Positions 10,395 through 20,376 of a stretch of DNA of 64,000 bases are shown here, in pieces. The stretch covers positions 68,210 to 132,209 of the forward strand of contig JAHLLM010000005.1 in assembly GCA_020444175.1 (NCBI GenBank), read 5' to 3'. Positions within the stretch are counted from its first letter, which is position 1. The number at the start of each line of letters is the position of its first letter. The position numbers were made by a program, and so were the translations under genes. Under the pieces are notes generated by a model that saw only the letters and a list, made by a program, of their open reading frames with translations, was not told the origin of the DNA and made no database searches. The stretch is from Desulfobulbaceae bacterium (GTDB taxonomy: Bacteria; Desulfobacterota; Desulfobulbia; Desulfobulbales; SURF-16).

Positions 10395-11540
10395 GTGAAC
10401 ATTGAGCAGAGTGAAAATCGTCTGGTTTTACAGGGAAATGAGGCAATTGTTGAAGGTGCCCTGGCTTCCGGCTGCCGTTTTTTTGCCGGCTATCCGATAA
10501 CTCCGGCATCGGAGATTGCCGAACTCATGTCCTTTAAACTTCCCGCCGTCGGAGGATCGTTTATTCAGATGGAAGATGAGATAGCCAGCATGGGGGCTAT
10601 CATCGGAGCTTCGCTGGCCGGAGTCAAAAGTCTGACTGCCACAAGCGGTCCCGGTTTTTCTCTTATGCAGGAAAACCTCGGTTTTGCCTGCGTGGCTGAA
10701 GTGCCCTGCGTTGTTGTCAATGTCATGCGCGGAGGTCCGAGCACGGGTTTGCCGACTTCTCCGTCCCAGGGGGATGTCATGCAGGCCCGATGGGGCACCC
10801 ATGGCGATCACCCAATCATCGTGCTGGCTGTTTCTTCGGTTCGGGACTGCTTTGAAATTACGGTTCATGCCTTTAATTTGTCCGAGAAATACAGGGTGCC
10901 GGTTATTCTGCTTTCAGACGAAGTCGTGGCCCATACCAGGGAAGATATTATTTTGCCTGAGCTTAAAAATTTAGAGGTGGTGGAGAGAATTCGGCCCAGT
11001 GTTCCACCTGAATGGTACATCCCTTATGAAGATAACAGCCGCGGTGTGCCTGCCATGGCTGATATCGGCAGTGGATACCGTCACCATGTAACCGGTCTTA
11101 TCCATGACGCCAAAGGTTTTCCCACCCAGCGTTCGGATGAAATTGACGCTTTTACCAGGAGACAGTTCAGAAAGATCACCAATGGTTTTTGTGAAATCCA
11201 GATGACCAAATCCCTGATGATGGATGATGCCGAAATTGCCGTTATTGCCTATGGGGCGGTTTCACGATCAGCCCTGCGGGCCATCAGGATAGCCCGGGAA
11301 AGGGGAGTCAAGGCTGGACTGTTGCAGCTTATTACCCTTTTTCCCTTCCCTAAAAAGGCGGTTGACCCGGTGTTACGCCAATGCAGGGCAGTTTTGGTCC
11401 CGGAAATGAATATGGGGCAGATCATACGCGAGGTCAAACGGGTCAATCTCTCGTCAAAAGTCGTGAAATACAGCAGGGTAGATGGTCAGTTTATTACTCC
11501 TGATGAGATATTTGAACAGTTGCTTGCGATGTATATGTAA
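10395..11540 (+). CDS. korA: 2-oxoacid:ferredoxin oxidoreductase alpha subunit
   Basis: GNEAIVEGALASGCRFFAGYPITPASEIAE; GTG start at 10395 after AAGGAG, in frame with ORF 10323-11540. Confidence 0.9.
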   Translation: MNIEQSENRLVLQGNEAIVEGALASGCRFFAGYPITPASEIAELMSFKLPAVGGSFIQMEDEIASMGAIIGASLAGVKSLTATSGPGFSLMQENLGFACVAEVPCVVVNVMRGGPSTGLPTSPSQGDVMQARWGTHGDHPIIVLAVSSVRDCFEITVHAFNLSEKYRVPVILLSDEVVAHTREDIILPELKNLEVVERIRPSVPPEWYIPYEDNSRGVPAMADIGSGYRHHVTGLIHDAKGFPTQRSDEIDAFTRRQFRKITNGFCEIQMTKSLMMDDAEIAVIAYGAVSRSALRAIRIARERGVKAGLLQLITLFPFPKKAVDPVLRQCRAVLVPEMNMGQIIREVKRVNLSSKVVKYSRVDGQFITPDEIFEQLLAMYM

Positions 11541-11745
11541 TATCGTCAGGACGTGCGAGTGCTGTGCGTTTCATTTCCCTGGTTACATGGCGGAAAATCG
11601 GCAGGCTGTTTCTGCTGGGTCCTCCTGTCTCTCCTGTCCCGTGCAGCCCGGAACAGCATGGAGTGAGTGGTCATTCTACATCGCCGTCACTTCGTTGGAG
11701 TTATGAATGAGAAAACGATAAAACAGCCTACAAGAGAGGGGTTTT

Positions 11746-12576
11746 ATGGATGAAAAGTTTGCAGGTCTGCGTCACGATTATCTCAGGCATGATAAGAAAT
11801 TTCCCCATGTCTGGTGTCCTGGATGCGGCAATGGTATTGTGCTTGGGGCATTAATTCGGGCCATTGACAGGCTGGAGTTGGAAAAAGATGAGCTGGTGCT
11901 GGCTTCCGGCATTGGATGTGCCGGAAGAATGCCTGTTTATGTTGATTTCAATACCCTGCATACAACCCACGGCAGGGCTCTTACCTTTGCAACCGGGATA
12001 AAACTTGCCAAGCCTGAGTTGAATGTTATTACGGTGATGGGTGATGGTGATGCCACGGCAATCGGCGGCAATCATTTTATTCATGCCGCCAGGAGGAATC
12101 TGGATCTCACCGCCATAATAATCAACAATCAGATCTATGGCATGACCGGCGGCCAGTATTCACCGACAACTCCCTACGGGGCCATAGCTTCAACAGCCAT
12201 GCATGGTCATATCGAACACGCATTTTCCATTGCGGAACTGGCAATAACTGCCGGGGCCTCTTTCGTGGCACGGGGGACTGTCTATCATGCCGCCATGCTG
12301 GATACTTTACTGGCAAAGGGTATTGCAAAGACAGGGTTTTCCGTTATTGAGGTGATGTCAAACTGCCATACCCAATACGGCAGAAAAAACCAGATGGGTG
12401 ATCCGGTGACGATGATGAAGTGGTTTAAGGAAAATGGCGTTTCCAAGGAAAAGGCTGCCAGGTTGTCGGAAGAGGAAATGGCCGGAAAATTCACCATCGG
12501 TGTCTTGGCTGATGTGGATAAACCCAATTACATTGAAGAGTATGAAAAAATCAGGGAGAAAGCGGGGGCTGTTTAA
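11746..12576 (+). CDS. korB: 2-oxoacid:ferredoxin oxidoreductase beta subunit (TPP-binding)
   Basis: HVWCPGCGNGIVLGAL, GIGCAGRMPVY, TVMGDGDATAIGGNHFIHAARRN TPP motif. Confidence 0.93.
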   Translation: MDEKFAGLRHDYLRHDKKFPHVWCPGCGNGIVLGALIRAIDRLELEKDELVLASGIGCAGRMPVYVDFNTLHTTHGRALTFATGIKLAKPELNVITVMGDGDATAIGGNHFIHAARRNLDLTAIIINNQIYGMTGGQYSPTTPYGAIASTAMHGHIEHAFSIAELAITAGASFVARGTVYHAAMLDTLLAKGIAKTGFSVIEVMSNCHTQYGRKNQMGDPVTMMKWFKENGVSKEKAARLSEEEMAGKFTIGVLADVDKPNYIEEYEKIREKAGAV

Positions 12577-12694
12577 TTGGTTTGATTGGTCCAATCGGTT
12601 CTGTTGGTTAGTTGGACAGACCTGCACAAGCCAAGCAGCCAACCAGCCAATTGAACCAATCAACCAATAAAACCAATCAACCAATAAAACCAAA
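12575..12694. repeat. Imperfect palindromic low-complexity element (GGTTTGATTGGT.../...ACCAATCAACCAATAAA) with 17-bp direct repeat x2 at 12655-12688
   Basis: Direct reading of korB-korC spacer. Confidence 0.85.
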
Positions 12695-12700
12695 TTAGCT

Positions 12701-13288
12701 ATGAAAGATGATCGATATGAAATTCGTTTTGGAGGTTCCGGGGGGCAGGGTATTATTCTGGCAGCGGTGATCTTTGCCGAAGCAGCTGTTTATGAAGGAT
12801 ATCATGTCTGCCAGACCCAGAGTTACGGTCCGGAAGCCAGGGGGGGGAAAAGTAAGGCAGAGGTCATAATCAGCCAGAGTGAGATTGATTACCCCAAGGT
12901 TATTAAAATGGATCTTTTCCTGGCTATGAACCAGGCTGCCCTGGATGCTTATTTTTTTGATTTCAAGCCAAACGGCATTCTGATTTCCGATGCCACTTTT
13001 GTCGAGCAGTTGCCGACAAGCCGGGCTTTTGTGCTTCCCTTTACCAGGATTGCCAGGGATGATCTTGGCAAGGAAATCGTTGCCAATATTGTTGCCCTGG
13101 GGGCGGTGGGCAGACTGTGTGACAAGGTTTCAATGCCTGCCCTGGAAAAGGCGGTGAGCGCAAAAGTTCCTGCCAAGTTCAGGGAGTTAAATGTCGAAGC
13201 GTTACGCGCCGGGGCTAAAGCTGCGGATACCGTGGATGTATCGCTCCTGCCCCGGTCCATTGTCTCGGATGAAGAAGCCGAGGTCTGA
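12701..13288 (+). CDS. korC: 2-oxoacid:ferredoxin oxidoreductase gamma subunit
   Basis: IRFGGSGGQGIILAAVIFAEAAVYEGYHVCQTQSYGPEARGGKSKAEVIIS. Confidence 0.92.
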   Translation: MKDDRYEIRFGGSGGQGIILAAVIFAEAAVYEGYHVCQTQSYGPEARGGKSKAEVIISQSEIDYPKVIKMDLFLAMNQAALDAYFFDFKPNGILISDATFVEQLPTSRAFVLPFTRIARDDLGKEIVANIVALGAVGRLCDKVSMPALEKAVSAKVPAKFRELNVEALRAGAKAADTVDVSLLPRSIVSDEEAEV

Positions 13289-13319
13289 CCCTGCTCCGGG
13301 ATGAAACATCACAGAAATT

Positions 13320-16271
13320 ATGGATGATAAAGAAATAAGACTGGATGTTGCATCAGATTTTCAGGCATATCACGAATTAATGTCGCGTAAAATTCGTGAT
13401 ATTCTCCTGGTTTCGAGCCCTTATGATGCCTTTATAATGGAAGAGGACGGCAGCATTGCTTCCCGTATCGTTAATGAATATCAGGGCCTGAATCTCAGTC
13501 ATCCTCCGCGCCTTCAGCGAGTCAATTCCGCAAGCCAGGCCCTTGAAGTCGTTAAAGGGAAGAAGTTTGATCTTGTCATCACCATGCCCCATGTCGATGA
13601 CATGGATGCCCCGAGTCTTGGCATCGCCTTGAAAAAAATCATTCCCGGTATTCCCGTTGTCTTGCTGGCCCACTCTCTGCGTTCCGTATCTTTCCAGCCT
13701 GAAACCGATTTTTGTGAAGGCATAGATCATTTTTTTATCTGGTCAACCGATCCGTCGCTTCTCCTGGCTATCATAAAAAATGTTGAAGACCATCTTAACG
13801 TAGCCAGAGATACGGCAAAGGCACAGGTTCCTGTTCTCATCATGGTGGAGGATTCTCCTCATTACAGCTCCTATATGCTGCCGTTGATCTATCAGGAGGT
13901 TGTCAGCCAGACCCAGGCCGTTATGGCGGAAAGCTTGAATTATGAACATCGACTCCTGAAAATGAGGGCCAGGCCGAAAATTCTGGTGGCCCGGAATTTT
14001 GAGGAGGCCCTTGAGCTTTATAACGAATATCGAGCTTACGTATTCGGCGTGCTTGCCGACGCGCGATTTCCCCGTAAGGGAAAAATCGATGGAAAAGCCG
14101 GACTTTTGCTGCTCTCTCATATTCGTGAAAACAAGAGCGACCTGCCTCTGCTTTTAATGAGTGCTGAATCATCCAACCGTGAAAAAGCCTTGGTCGTACC
14201 CGCGGTTTTTCTTGATAAGAATTCGACGTCATTAAAGAATGAAATTCATGATTTTTTTCTCAGTCAGCTTGGTTTTGGTGATTTCGTTTTTCGTATGCCC
14301 GACGGCAGGCAGGTCGGCTGGGCTGATAACCTGCGTTCATTTGAAGAAAAAATATCCACTCTGCCTGAAGAGTCCTTGGTCTATCATGCCATGCGCAATC
14401 ACTTTTCCAATTGGATCATGGCCCGTTCGGAGGTTGCCGTGGCCAACCTCCTGAGAAAAATACAGGTTGATCATTTTGCTTCACCACGGGAAATGCGTGC
14501 CTTTCTGGTGGATTGTATTCATAATCTGCGGAAATTGAGACAAAAGGGGATCGTTGCACAATTTTCTCTCCATGAATTTGACCATGAGATTATGGATTTT
14601 GTCAAAATAGGCAAGGGCTCGATCGGTGGCAAGGCACGAGGACTGGCATTCATGGCAAACCAGCTTGCCTTACCGGAAAATCAGGTCTGTATCAAGGGCT
14701 TGGAGATTAAATTCCCCAAGACGCTTGTCATAAGCTCGGATGGCTATGATTCTTTTATTCTTGAGAATGATTTGCAGAAAAACGATGAGAGTGAAAGTGA
14801 CGAATCCATAGCGACCCGTTTTCTGGCGGGAGTGATGCCTTCCTGGTTGCTCGAAAGGCTGAAAGCCTATCTTCTTCAGGTTGTGGGACCTCTTTCCATC
14901 AGGTCCTCCAGTCTGCTTGAGGATGCCCAGTTCAGACCGTATGCCGGGCTCTACAGTACATATATGCTGCCCAATAATCATCAGGATTTCTCGGTTCGGT
15001 TGGATCAGTTTCTGTCAGCTGTCAAGCTTGTCTACGCCTCCACCTTTTTTGCCGGACCCCAGGCCTTTGCCCGAAGTACCCGCTCTGTTCATTCCGGCGA
15101 TGATAGAATGGCAATCATTATCCAGAAGGTGGTGGGCTGTACCTATGGTGATTATTTTTACCCGGCTGTTTCAGGAGTGGCCCAGTCTCATAATTTTTAC
15201 CCGGTATCCCACATGCTTCCGGAGGAGGGAGTGGCCACAATAGCTCTTGGACTTGGTAAAACGGTTGTCGAGGGTGAGAAGAGCTTGCGTTTTTCTCCCA
15301 GATATCCCCAGGTTCTTCCTCAGTTTTCATCTGTTGATGATATTCTGTCCCAGGCGCAACGATTCTTCTATGCCCTTAAAATGGTTGATTATCCGCAAAT
15401 CATCGCATTCGATCAGCAGGGAAATCTCGCAAGGCTGGAAGTTAATGACGTGGCAGACGAATTTCCTGTAAAAACGCTGTCAAGTTCCTATGTAAGCGAC
15501 GAGCATCGCATCCGGGATGGAGAGCATGGCGGAATAAAAATTTTGACATTTGCCAATATTTTGAAATACCAGCTCATTCCTCTGCCTGAGGTTCTTACCA
15601 GGCTTCTGGAAATTGGCCGCAGGAGCATGGGGTGCCCGGTGGAAATCGAGTTTGCCGTTGATATTAAATATGATGCTGGTTCAAGCGAGCTCTATTTTCT
15701 GCAGATGCGGCCCATGGTGGTTGGGGGAAGCGGATCTGGTGATGTAATTATCAGCGAAGAGGAAATGCAGACTGCTTTCTGTAGTTCCAGAAATGCATTA
15801 GGTCATGGTCAGTTTTCTGATATACATGATATTGTTTATGTAAAGCCTGCAGCATTTGAGCCATCCCGAACTGGAGAAATCGCCAGAGAAATAGGTCGAC
15901 TGAACGGTGCACTCCACCGTAAAGATCTTCCTTATCTGCTTATTGGTCCGGGGCGTTGGGGGTCGGCTGACCGTTGGCTTGGCATCGGTGTGCAATGGCA
16001 GGATATTTCAGGGGTGGGGGCAATTATTGAGCTTAGAACAGAAAAGCTTAAAAGCGATCCTTCCCAGGGAACGCATTTTTTCCATAATATTACTTCCATG
16101 GGCATTCCCTATATAACCGTCACAGAAGGTGAAAACCGTTTGGACTGGAACTGGCTTGACAGCATGCCGGTGAGAGAGGAAACAACTTTTTTACGTCATG
16201 TGCACTGTGACGCCCCTCTTCTTATCAAAATAAATGGCAAAGACTCTCTCTGTGTGATTAAAACAGGCTAA
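13320..16271 (+). CDS. Receiver-like N-terminal domains + PEP/pyruvate-binding (PPDK_N) ATP-grasp domain
   Basis: Receiver-like segments (DILLVSSPYDA..., VLIMVEDSPHYSSYML...); KGSIGGKARGLAFM and PLSIRSSSLLEDAQFRPYAGLYSTY typical of PPDK_N; ends without a recognisable PEP-utilising domain. Confidence 0.75.
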   Translation: MDDKEIRLDVASDFQAYHELMSRKIRDILLVSSPYDAFIMEEDGSIASRIVNEYQGLNLSHPPRLQRVNSASQALEVVKGKKFDLVITMPHVDDMDAPSLGIALKKIIPGIPVVLLAHSLRSVSFQPETDFCEGIDHFFIWSTDPSLLLAIIKNVEDHLNVARDTAKAQVPVLIMVEDSPHYSSYMLPLIYQEVVSQTQAVMAESLNYEHRLLKMRARPKILVARNFEEALELYNEYRAYVFGVLADARFPRKGKIDGKAGLLLLSHIRENKSDLPLLLMSAESSNREKALVVPAVFLDKNSTSLKNEIHDFFLSQLGFGDFVFRMPDGRQVGWADNLRSFEEKISTLPEESLVYHAMRNHFSNWIMARSEVAVANLLRKIQVDHFASPREMRAFLVDCIHNLRKLRQKGIVAQFSLHEFDHEIMDFVKIGKGSIGGKARGLAFMANQLALPENQVCIKGLEIKFPKTLVISSDGYDSFILENDLQKNDESESDESIATRFLAGVMPSWLLERLKAYLLQVVGPLSIRSSSLLEDAQFRPYAGLYSTYMLPNNHQDFSVRLDQFLSAVKLVYASTFFAGPQAFARSTRSVHSGDDRMAIIIQKVVGCTYGDYFYPAVSGVAQSHNFYPVSHMLPEEGVATIALGLGKTVVEGEKSLRFSPRYPQVLPQFSSVDDILSQAQRFFYALKMVDYPQIIAFDQQGNLARLEVNDVADEFPVKTLSSSYVSDEHRIRDGEHGGIKILTFANILKYQLIPLPEVLTRLLEIGRRSMGCPVEIEFAVDIKYDAGSSELYFLQMRPMVVGGSGSGDVIISEEEMQTAFCSSRNALGHGQFSDIHDIVYVKPAAFEPSRTGEIAREIGRLNGALHRKDLPYLLIGPGRWGSADRWLGIGVQWQDISGVGAIIELRTEKLKSDPSQGTHFFHNITSMGIPYITVTEGENRLDWNWLDSMPVREETTFLRHVHCDAPLLIKINGKDSLCVIKTG

Positions 16272-16349
16272 GAAATTTTTATTTGCCTCCATTGTCTCCA
16301 TTATGTCACAATGTTACCTGTTGACCTGTTTCCACTTTAAAAACAGAGA

Positions 16350-17735
16350 TTGGATGGAAGAATGTCTGCAGCAAGAATAGTTATAGTTGATGACAGTAAG
16401 ACAGCCCGCAAAGGAGTCAAGCTGATCCTTTCCGAGATTGATGCCGTTTTTACGGAGGCTGAAAACGGCCGGGATGCCTTGGAGAAAATTGCTGAGAATC
16501 CGGATATTGATCTCATTATCACGGATGTCGATATGCCGGTAATGGACGGTATAGAGCTCTGCAAACATCTGAAAATGACAGATGCCACGAGTGCAATTCC
16601 CGTTGTCATTCTCAGTATGTTTGATTCCGAAATGCAGATTGAAAGAGGGTTTGAAGCAGGGGCGGATGCATATGTCGTTAAAAAGAATTTTCAGACAGCA
16701 CTTCTGCCGGCGGTAAAACAAAATCTGGAAAAATCGGTCAGGAGACAGAATTGTCTCGTTATGCTGGTTGATGATTCCCGGGTTGTCAGGTTAAGCATAG
16801 AGTCATTTCTTGTTGAGCAGGGCTTTCAGGTTGTGACGGCGGAAAACGGCAAAGAAGCCCTTTCGCTTATGGAAGTAAAAAAACCTGATATCTGTGTCAG
16901 TGACTATGAAATGCCTGTTATGGACGGACTTTCATTCTGTCGGGCCATAAAAGCGAAAGAAGAATATCGAGACATCCCCTTTGTTGTCATGAGTGTTCAT
17001 GATGATCAGGGAAAGATGAAGCGATTTATCCAGAACGGTGCCGCAGCCTATATAACCAAACCCTTCAACTTCAATGAATTGTCCATCCTTATCGATAAAA
17101 TTATTTCCGACCATTTTCAGATTCTTCTGAGGGAAAGAGAGCGCCTGGAAGTTGAACGGAGTTCAATGCTTGCCAGTATCGCCAGTCTGGTTGAAGCTCT
17201 TGAGGCGCGGGATGCCTATACCCGCGGACACTCAGAGGCTGTGGCCAAACTGGTTTGCGATATGCTTAGCTTCTGCGGAGCAAGCGACAAGGAATTAGAA
17301 ACTGCATTTGTTGGAGGCAGACTCCATGACATTGGTAAAATCGGCGTGCGTGATGAAATTCTTTTCAGTGTTGAAAAGTTAACAGATGATGACTGGGTTC
17401 AAATAAAAAAACATCCTGTTATCGGAGCGCAAATCCTGCAAATGGTTCCCTGTCTGGGTGCAATAATGCCCATCGTGCTTCACCATCATGAGCGCTATGA
17501 CGGAGGAGGTTATCCCGACGGATTGAAGGGCAAAGAAATTCCTTACCTGGCAAGACTCACTGCTGTGGCAGATACCTTCAGCGCATTGACGGAAAACAGA
17601 CCCTATCGTGACGGCATGAAGAAGGAAAAAGCTTTGCTCGTCGTCAAGGAGGTCAGCGGCACCCAGCTCTGTCCTGAGTGCACTGATATCTTTTTTAGGC
17701 TGATGGAGAAAAAATCAGGATGTGAAGAGTGTTAG
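16350..17735 (+). CDS. Two receiver domains + HD-GYP phosphodiesterase
   Basis: IVIVDDSKTARKG, VMLVDDSRVVRLS; HDIGKIGVRDEIL and HHHERYDGGGYPDGL. Confidence 0.92.
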   Translation: MDGRMSAARIVIVDDSKTARKGVKLILSEIDAVFTEAENGRDALEKIAENPDIDLIITDVDMPVMDGIELCKHLKMTDATSAIPVVILSMFDSEMQIERGFEAGADAYVVKKNFQTALLPAVKQNLEKSVRRQNCLVMLVDDSRVVRLSIESFLVEQGFQVVTAENGKEALSLMEVKKPDICVSDYEMPVMDGLSFCRAIKAKEEYRDIPFVVMSVHDDQGKMKRFIQNGAAAYITKPFNFNELSILIDKIISDHFQILLRERERLEVERSSMLASIASLVEALEARDAYTRGHSEAVAKLVCDMLSFCGASDKELETAFVGGRLHDIGKIGVRDEILFSVEKLTDDDWVQIKKHPVIGAQILQMVPCLGAIMPIVLHHHERYDGGGYPDGLKGKEIPYLARLTAVADTFSALTENRPYRDGMKKEKALLVVKEVSGTQLCPECTDIFFRLMEKKSGCEEC

Positions 17736-17741
17736 CTCGTC

Positions 17742-17771
17742 CCTTATGCCGGGCCTGTGGCCGGCATAAGG
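17742..17771. terminator. Terminator-like hairpin without U-tract
   Basis: CCTTATGCCGG...CCGGCATAAGG stem between convergent genes. Confidence 0.5.
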
Positions 17772-17802
17772 CTCGAAAGGCTTGCGTCCGCCCCTGCAAA
17801 TG

Positions 17803-18024
17803 CTATTTCCACCAAATTTGACGTTTGGCCGGGTTCCCGATAAGGTCAAAGGAATCACCTGATTCATTTAATACCGCATCAAATTCTTCAAGGCTGAAAT
17901 CGTAGCCGTCGCTATTTGCCAGAGCCACAAAATCTTCTTTTGTTTTAAGGACATCGTACTTAGACTGGACACTCGAATTTTCTCCACCGGCAATCAAAAG
18001 TGCTTCTACGTTTTTCTTGGACAT
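17803..18024 (-). CDS. Nif11-type leader peptide family RiPP precursor candidate
   Basis: EDFVALANSDGYDFSLEEFDAVLNE matches the recalled Nif11 leader pattern; 73 aa; clear RBS AGGAG before ATG. Confidence 0.7.
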   Translation of the reverse strand: MSKKNVEALLIAGGENSSVQSKYDVLKTKEDFVALANSDGYDFSLEEFDAVLNESGDSFDLIGNPAKRQIWWK

Positions 18025-18608
18025 ATTTTTCTCCTTTTTTATTTAGTTTTGTGACACACACGATGTGTTGTTCCTTATTCGCAATAGCAAACTCTGTACC
18101 ATAAAATTGAGCAGGAGCATTTTTCATGGGAATACTGGGCTCAGAGAACAATATGTAAAGAACAGAGTTTGGCAGATCGAATCTGAAGAGACAAAAATGT
18201 AGGAAAGATGACAATAACGTTCTGTTGCTGGCACAAAAAAGGCCGAGAAATGCAAATGTTCACTGACATTCTCTTGCTTGCATATCGCGAATTTAATCTG
18301 CTTATTTCCCTGATCCGGTTTAAGAAAGCCTGACGAGCATGGGTGGTATGTTGCTGGAATGCATCGTGGCCTGCTCTTTGGCATTTCCTGAAAAGAGGTT
18401 GACCGAATGTCTTATAAATTATAGCATTTTATACGTATTGTCAGCGTTCTCCCCTTGAATAAAAGCTGATTGTTGAACAGCAATCAGAACTGACGCACTT
18501 GATGGTAATGGCACCGCTTCAACTGCTTTTGTCGATTCTTGCAGTTAAATTTCTTCATTTAATCGACTTGCGGTAATGAGTAGTGTGGAAATAGGATGAA
18601 GAGAGGCG

Positions 18609-20075
18609 ATGAAAGAACAGTTCCTTGATAAATTTTCGGTGGCGTACAGGGTGATCTTTGCCGTTTTCGTCGCCCTCACTGTTTCGTTGCTCGTTTGTAT
18701 TTTTCTGTTGAATGGTTTTGTTGAGCGACAGATGAGCCATATCTATATTGACTCAATCCAGACTCTATTCAGCTCCCTTGAAGATGGTGTCAAGGGGTCG
18801 CTGGAAAGAGGGCAGATGCGAAATTTCCAGAAACTTCTCGTCAGCCAGAAAAAAATCAAGGGCGTCATCGAAGTTGCTCTTTTTGACCGCAACGGCGAGA
18901 TCAATCTCTCCTCTAATGGTGACAGCGGCCGGAAAAGGCTGGAGCCGGAAATGTTGGCGCAACTCAAGAAAGAGATGAAGCCGGTATGGAAAGAGGATGG
19001 CTCAATACTGCATATATCAGCGCCTCAGGAAGTTGTCTCTGATTGTATTCGCTGCCACCCGCTGTGGAAAGAGGGTGAAATAGGCGGCACTCTGTCTCTT
19101 GATTTTGACCTCAGAGCACTTGATGAAACCGTTGGCCGGCTTCAGTTTCTCATGTCAGCAGGTGCCTTGCTGCTTCTTGTTTTTGTCAGTGTCATCATTT
19201 TTGCTGCCATGCGGAAGGTGGTCACTACACCGATCAATACAATCATTGAACACCTGAACAAGAGCGCCAAAAGTGTGGGCGAGGCCTCCCATCAGTCAGC
19301 TTTAAGCAGTGAGTCTCTTTCTGAGAATGCCTCGCAACAGGCTACGTCTCTTGAGGAGACTTCCGCTTCTTTGGAGGAGTTGGCCTCCATGACCAGAATG
19401 AGCGCTGAAAATGCAGTTCAGGCAGATCAGTTGATGATCGAGACCAATCAGGTAATGACTGATTCCAACGAGGTAATGGATAAATTGCAGAATGCCATGG
19501 TCAAAATTGATGAAAGCAACAAGGAAACCTCATCTATCCTTGAGACCATTGATCAAATAGCATTTCAGACGAATCTACTGGCCTTGAATGCAGCAGTTGA
19601 GGCGGCCAGGGCTGGTGAAGCAGGAGCTGGTTTTGCCGTTGTGGCTGATGAAGTGCGAAACCTTGCCCTGAGAACCGCTGAAGCTGCCAGGAATGTTACT
19701 GAAATGCTCGAACAGAATGGTGAAAGGGTGGCAACCGGTGTCGAGTTTGTCACCCAGGCAGGTGAGGCCTTTGTCAATTCAGCCGGCAAGACCCAAAAAG
19801 CAGCCCAGCTTCTTGGAAAAATTGCTACAGCCTCCAGACAGCAGACAGACGATATTGATCAATTGACAAAAGCTGTGCATGACCTGGATGTCGTGACGCA
19901 ACAGAATGCCGCAGGAGCGGATAACGCCTCAAAGGTGGCACGGGAAATGGAGCAGCAGTTTGCTTCTCTCTCGGAGGATATCGGCACCCTCGTTCAACTC
20001 GTAAAAGGCAGAGGAGCTCGGCTTGAAACCGAGAAGGAGCAGGTCACCGACGGCCGGAAGATGTTGATGCGTTAG
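18609..20075 (+). CDS. Methyl-accepting chemotaxis protein with periplasmic CXXCH (heme c) sensor domain
   Basis: TM helices flank a domain with CIRCHP; cytoplasmic [42 protein letters not shown]. Confidence 0.9.
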   Translation: MKEQFLDKFSVAYRVIFAVFVALTVSLLVCIFLLNGFVERQMSHIYIDSIQTLFSSLEDGVKGSLERGQMRNFQKLLVSQKKIKGVIEVALFDRNGEINLSSNGDSGRKRLEPEMLAQLKKEMKPVWKEDGSILHISAPQEVVSDCIRCHPLWKEGEIGGTLSLDFDLRALDETVGRLQFLMSAGALLLLVFVSVIIFAAMRKVVTTPINTIIEHLNKSAKSVGEASHQSALSSESLSENASQQATSLEETSASLEELASMTRMSAENAVQADQLMIETNQVMTDSNEVMDKLQNAMVKIDESNKETSSILETIDQIAFQTNLLALNAAVEAARAGEAGAGFAVVADEVRNLALRTAEAARNVTEMLEQNGERVATGVEFVTQAGEAFVNSAGKTQKAAQLLGKIATASRQQTDDIDQLTKAVHDLDVVTQQNAAGADNASKVAREMEQQFASLSEDIGTLVQLVKGRGARLETEKEQVTDGRKMLMR

Positions 20076-20111
20076 GGAAGCAGGGCAGGATATTGAGTTA
20101 TATGCTTATAA

Positions 20112-20250
20112 ACAATTCTCAGTTAAAAATTGCCACTTTGCTGTCGCCAAGTTTCCAATACTGGATTCCCGCCTCCGCGGGAATGACATAACCAAGCCCC
20201 CCGTCACTCCCGCGGAGGCGGGAGTCTAGAGGTAGGCTACTGAGAATTGT
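20112..20250. repeat. Palindromic element: 12-bp terminal inverted repeats ACAATTCTCAGT enclosing two GGATTCCCGCCTCCGCGGGAATGAC-type repeats
   Basis: TIRs at 20112-20123 and 20239-20250; inner inverted arms around 20162-20230. Confidence 0.85.
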
Positions 20251-20325
20251 ATAGAGGCAAATTGAGTTATTTCTGATCGGTCCGTCGTGGGCTTGTCGTA
20301 CAGAATGAACGTTTTTTTTGTCGGG

Positions 20326-20367
20326 ACCCATTGCAAAGGAGTTTTTTTGGCCTCCTTTGCAATGGGT
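20326..20367. repeat. Perfect 16-bp hairpin ACCCATTGCAAAGGAG/CTCCTTTGCAATGGGT
   Basis: Arms 20326-20341 and 20352-20367. Confidence 0.8.
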
Positions 20368-20376
20368 AACAGTCTG

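Noticed and set aside
17960-18384. Two overlapping minus-strand ORFs (17960-18214, 18124-18384) upstream of the Nif11 gene
   Set aside because: No coupled RBS or known motifs; the first overlaps the Nif11 gene start in another frame; considered as RiPP modification genes and dismissed
20119-20331. 70-aa minus-strand ORF (SRLRGSDGGLGYVIPAEAGIQYW)
   Set aside because: Translation of a common GCGGGAATGAC-type intergenic repeat, not a gene
20326-20367. Intrinsic terminator for ssb
   Set aside because: Strong hairpin but no U-tract on the ssb (minus) strand side; the nearby T-run is on the plus strand, so listed only as an inverted repeat
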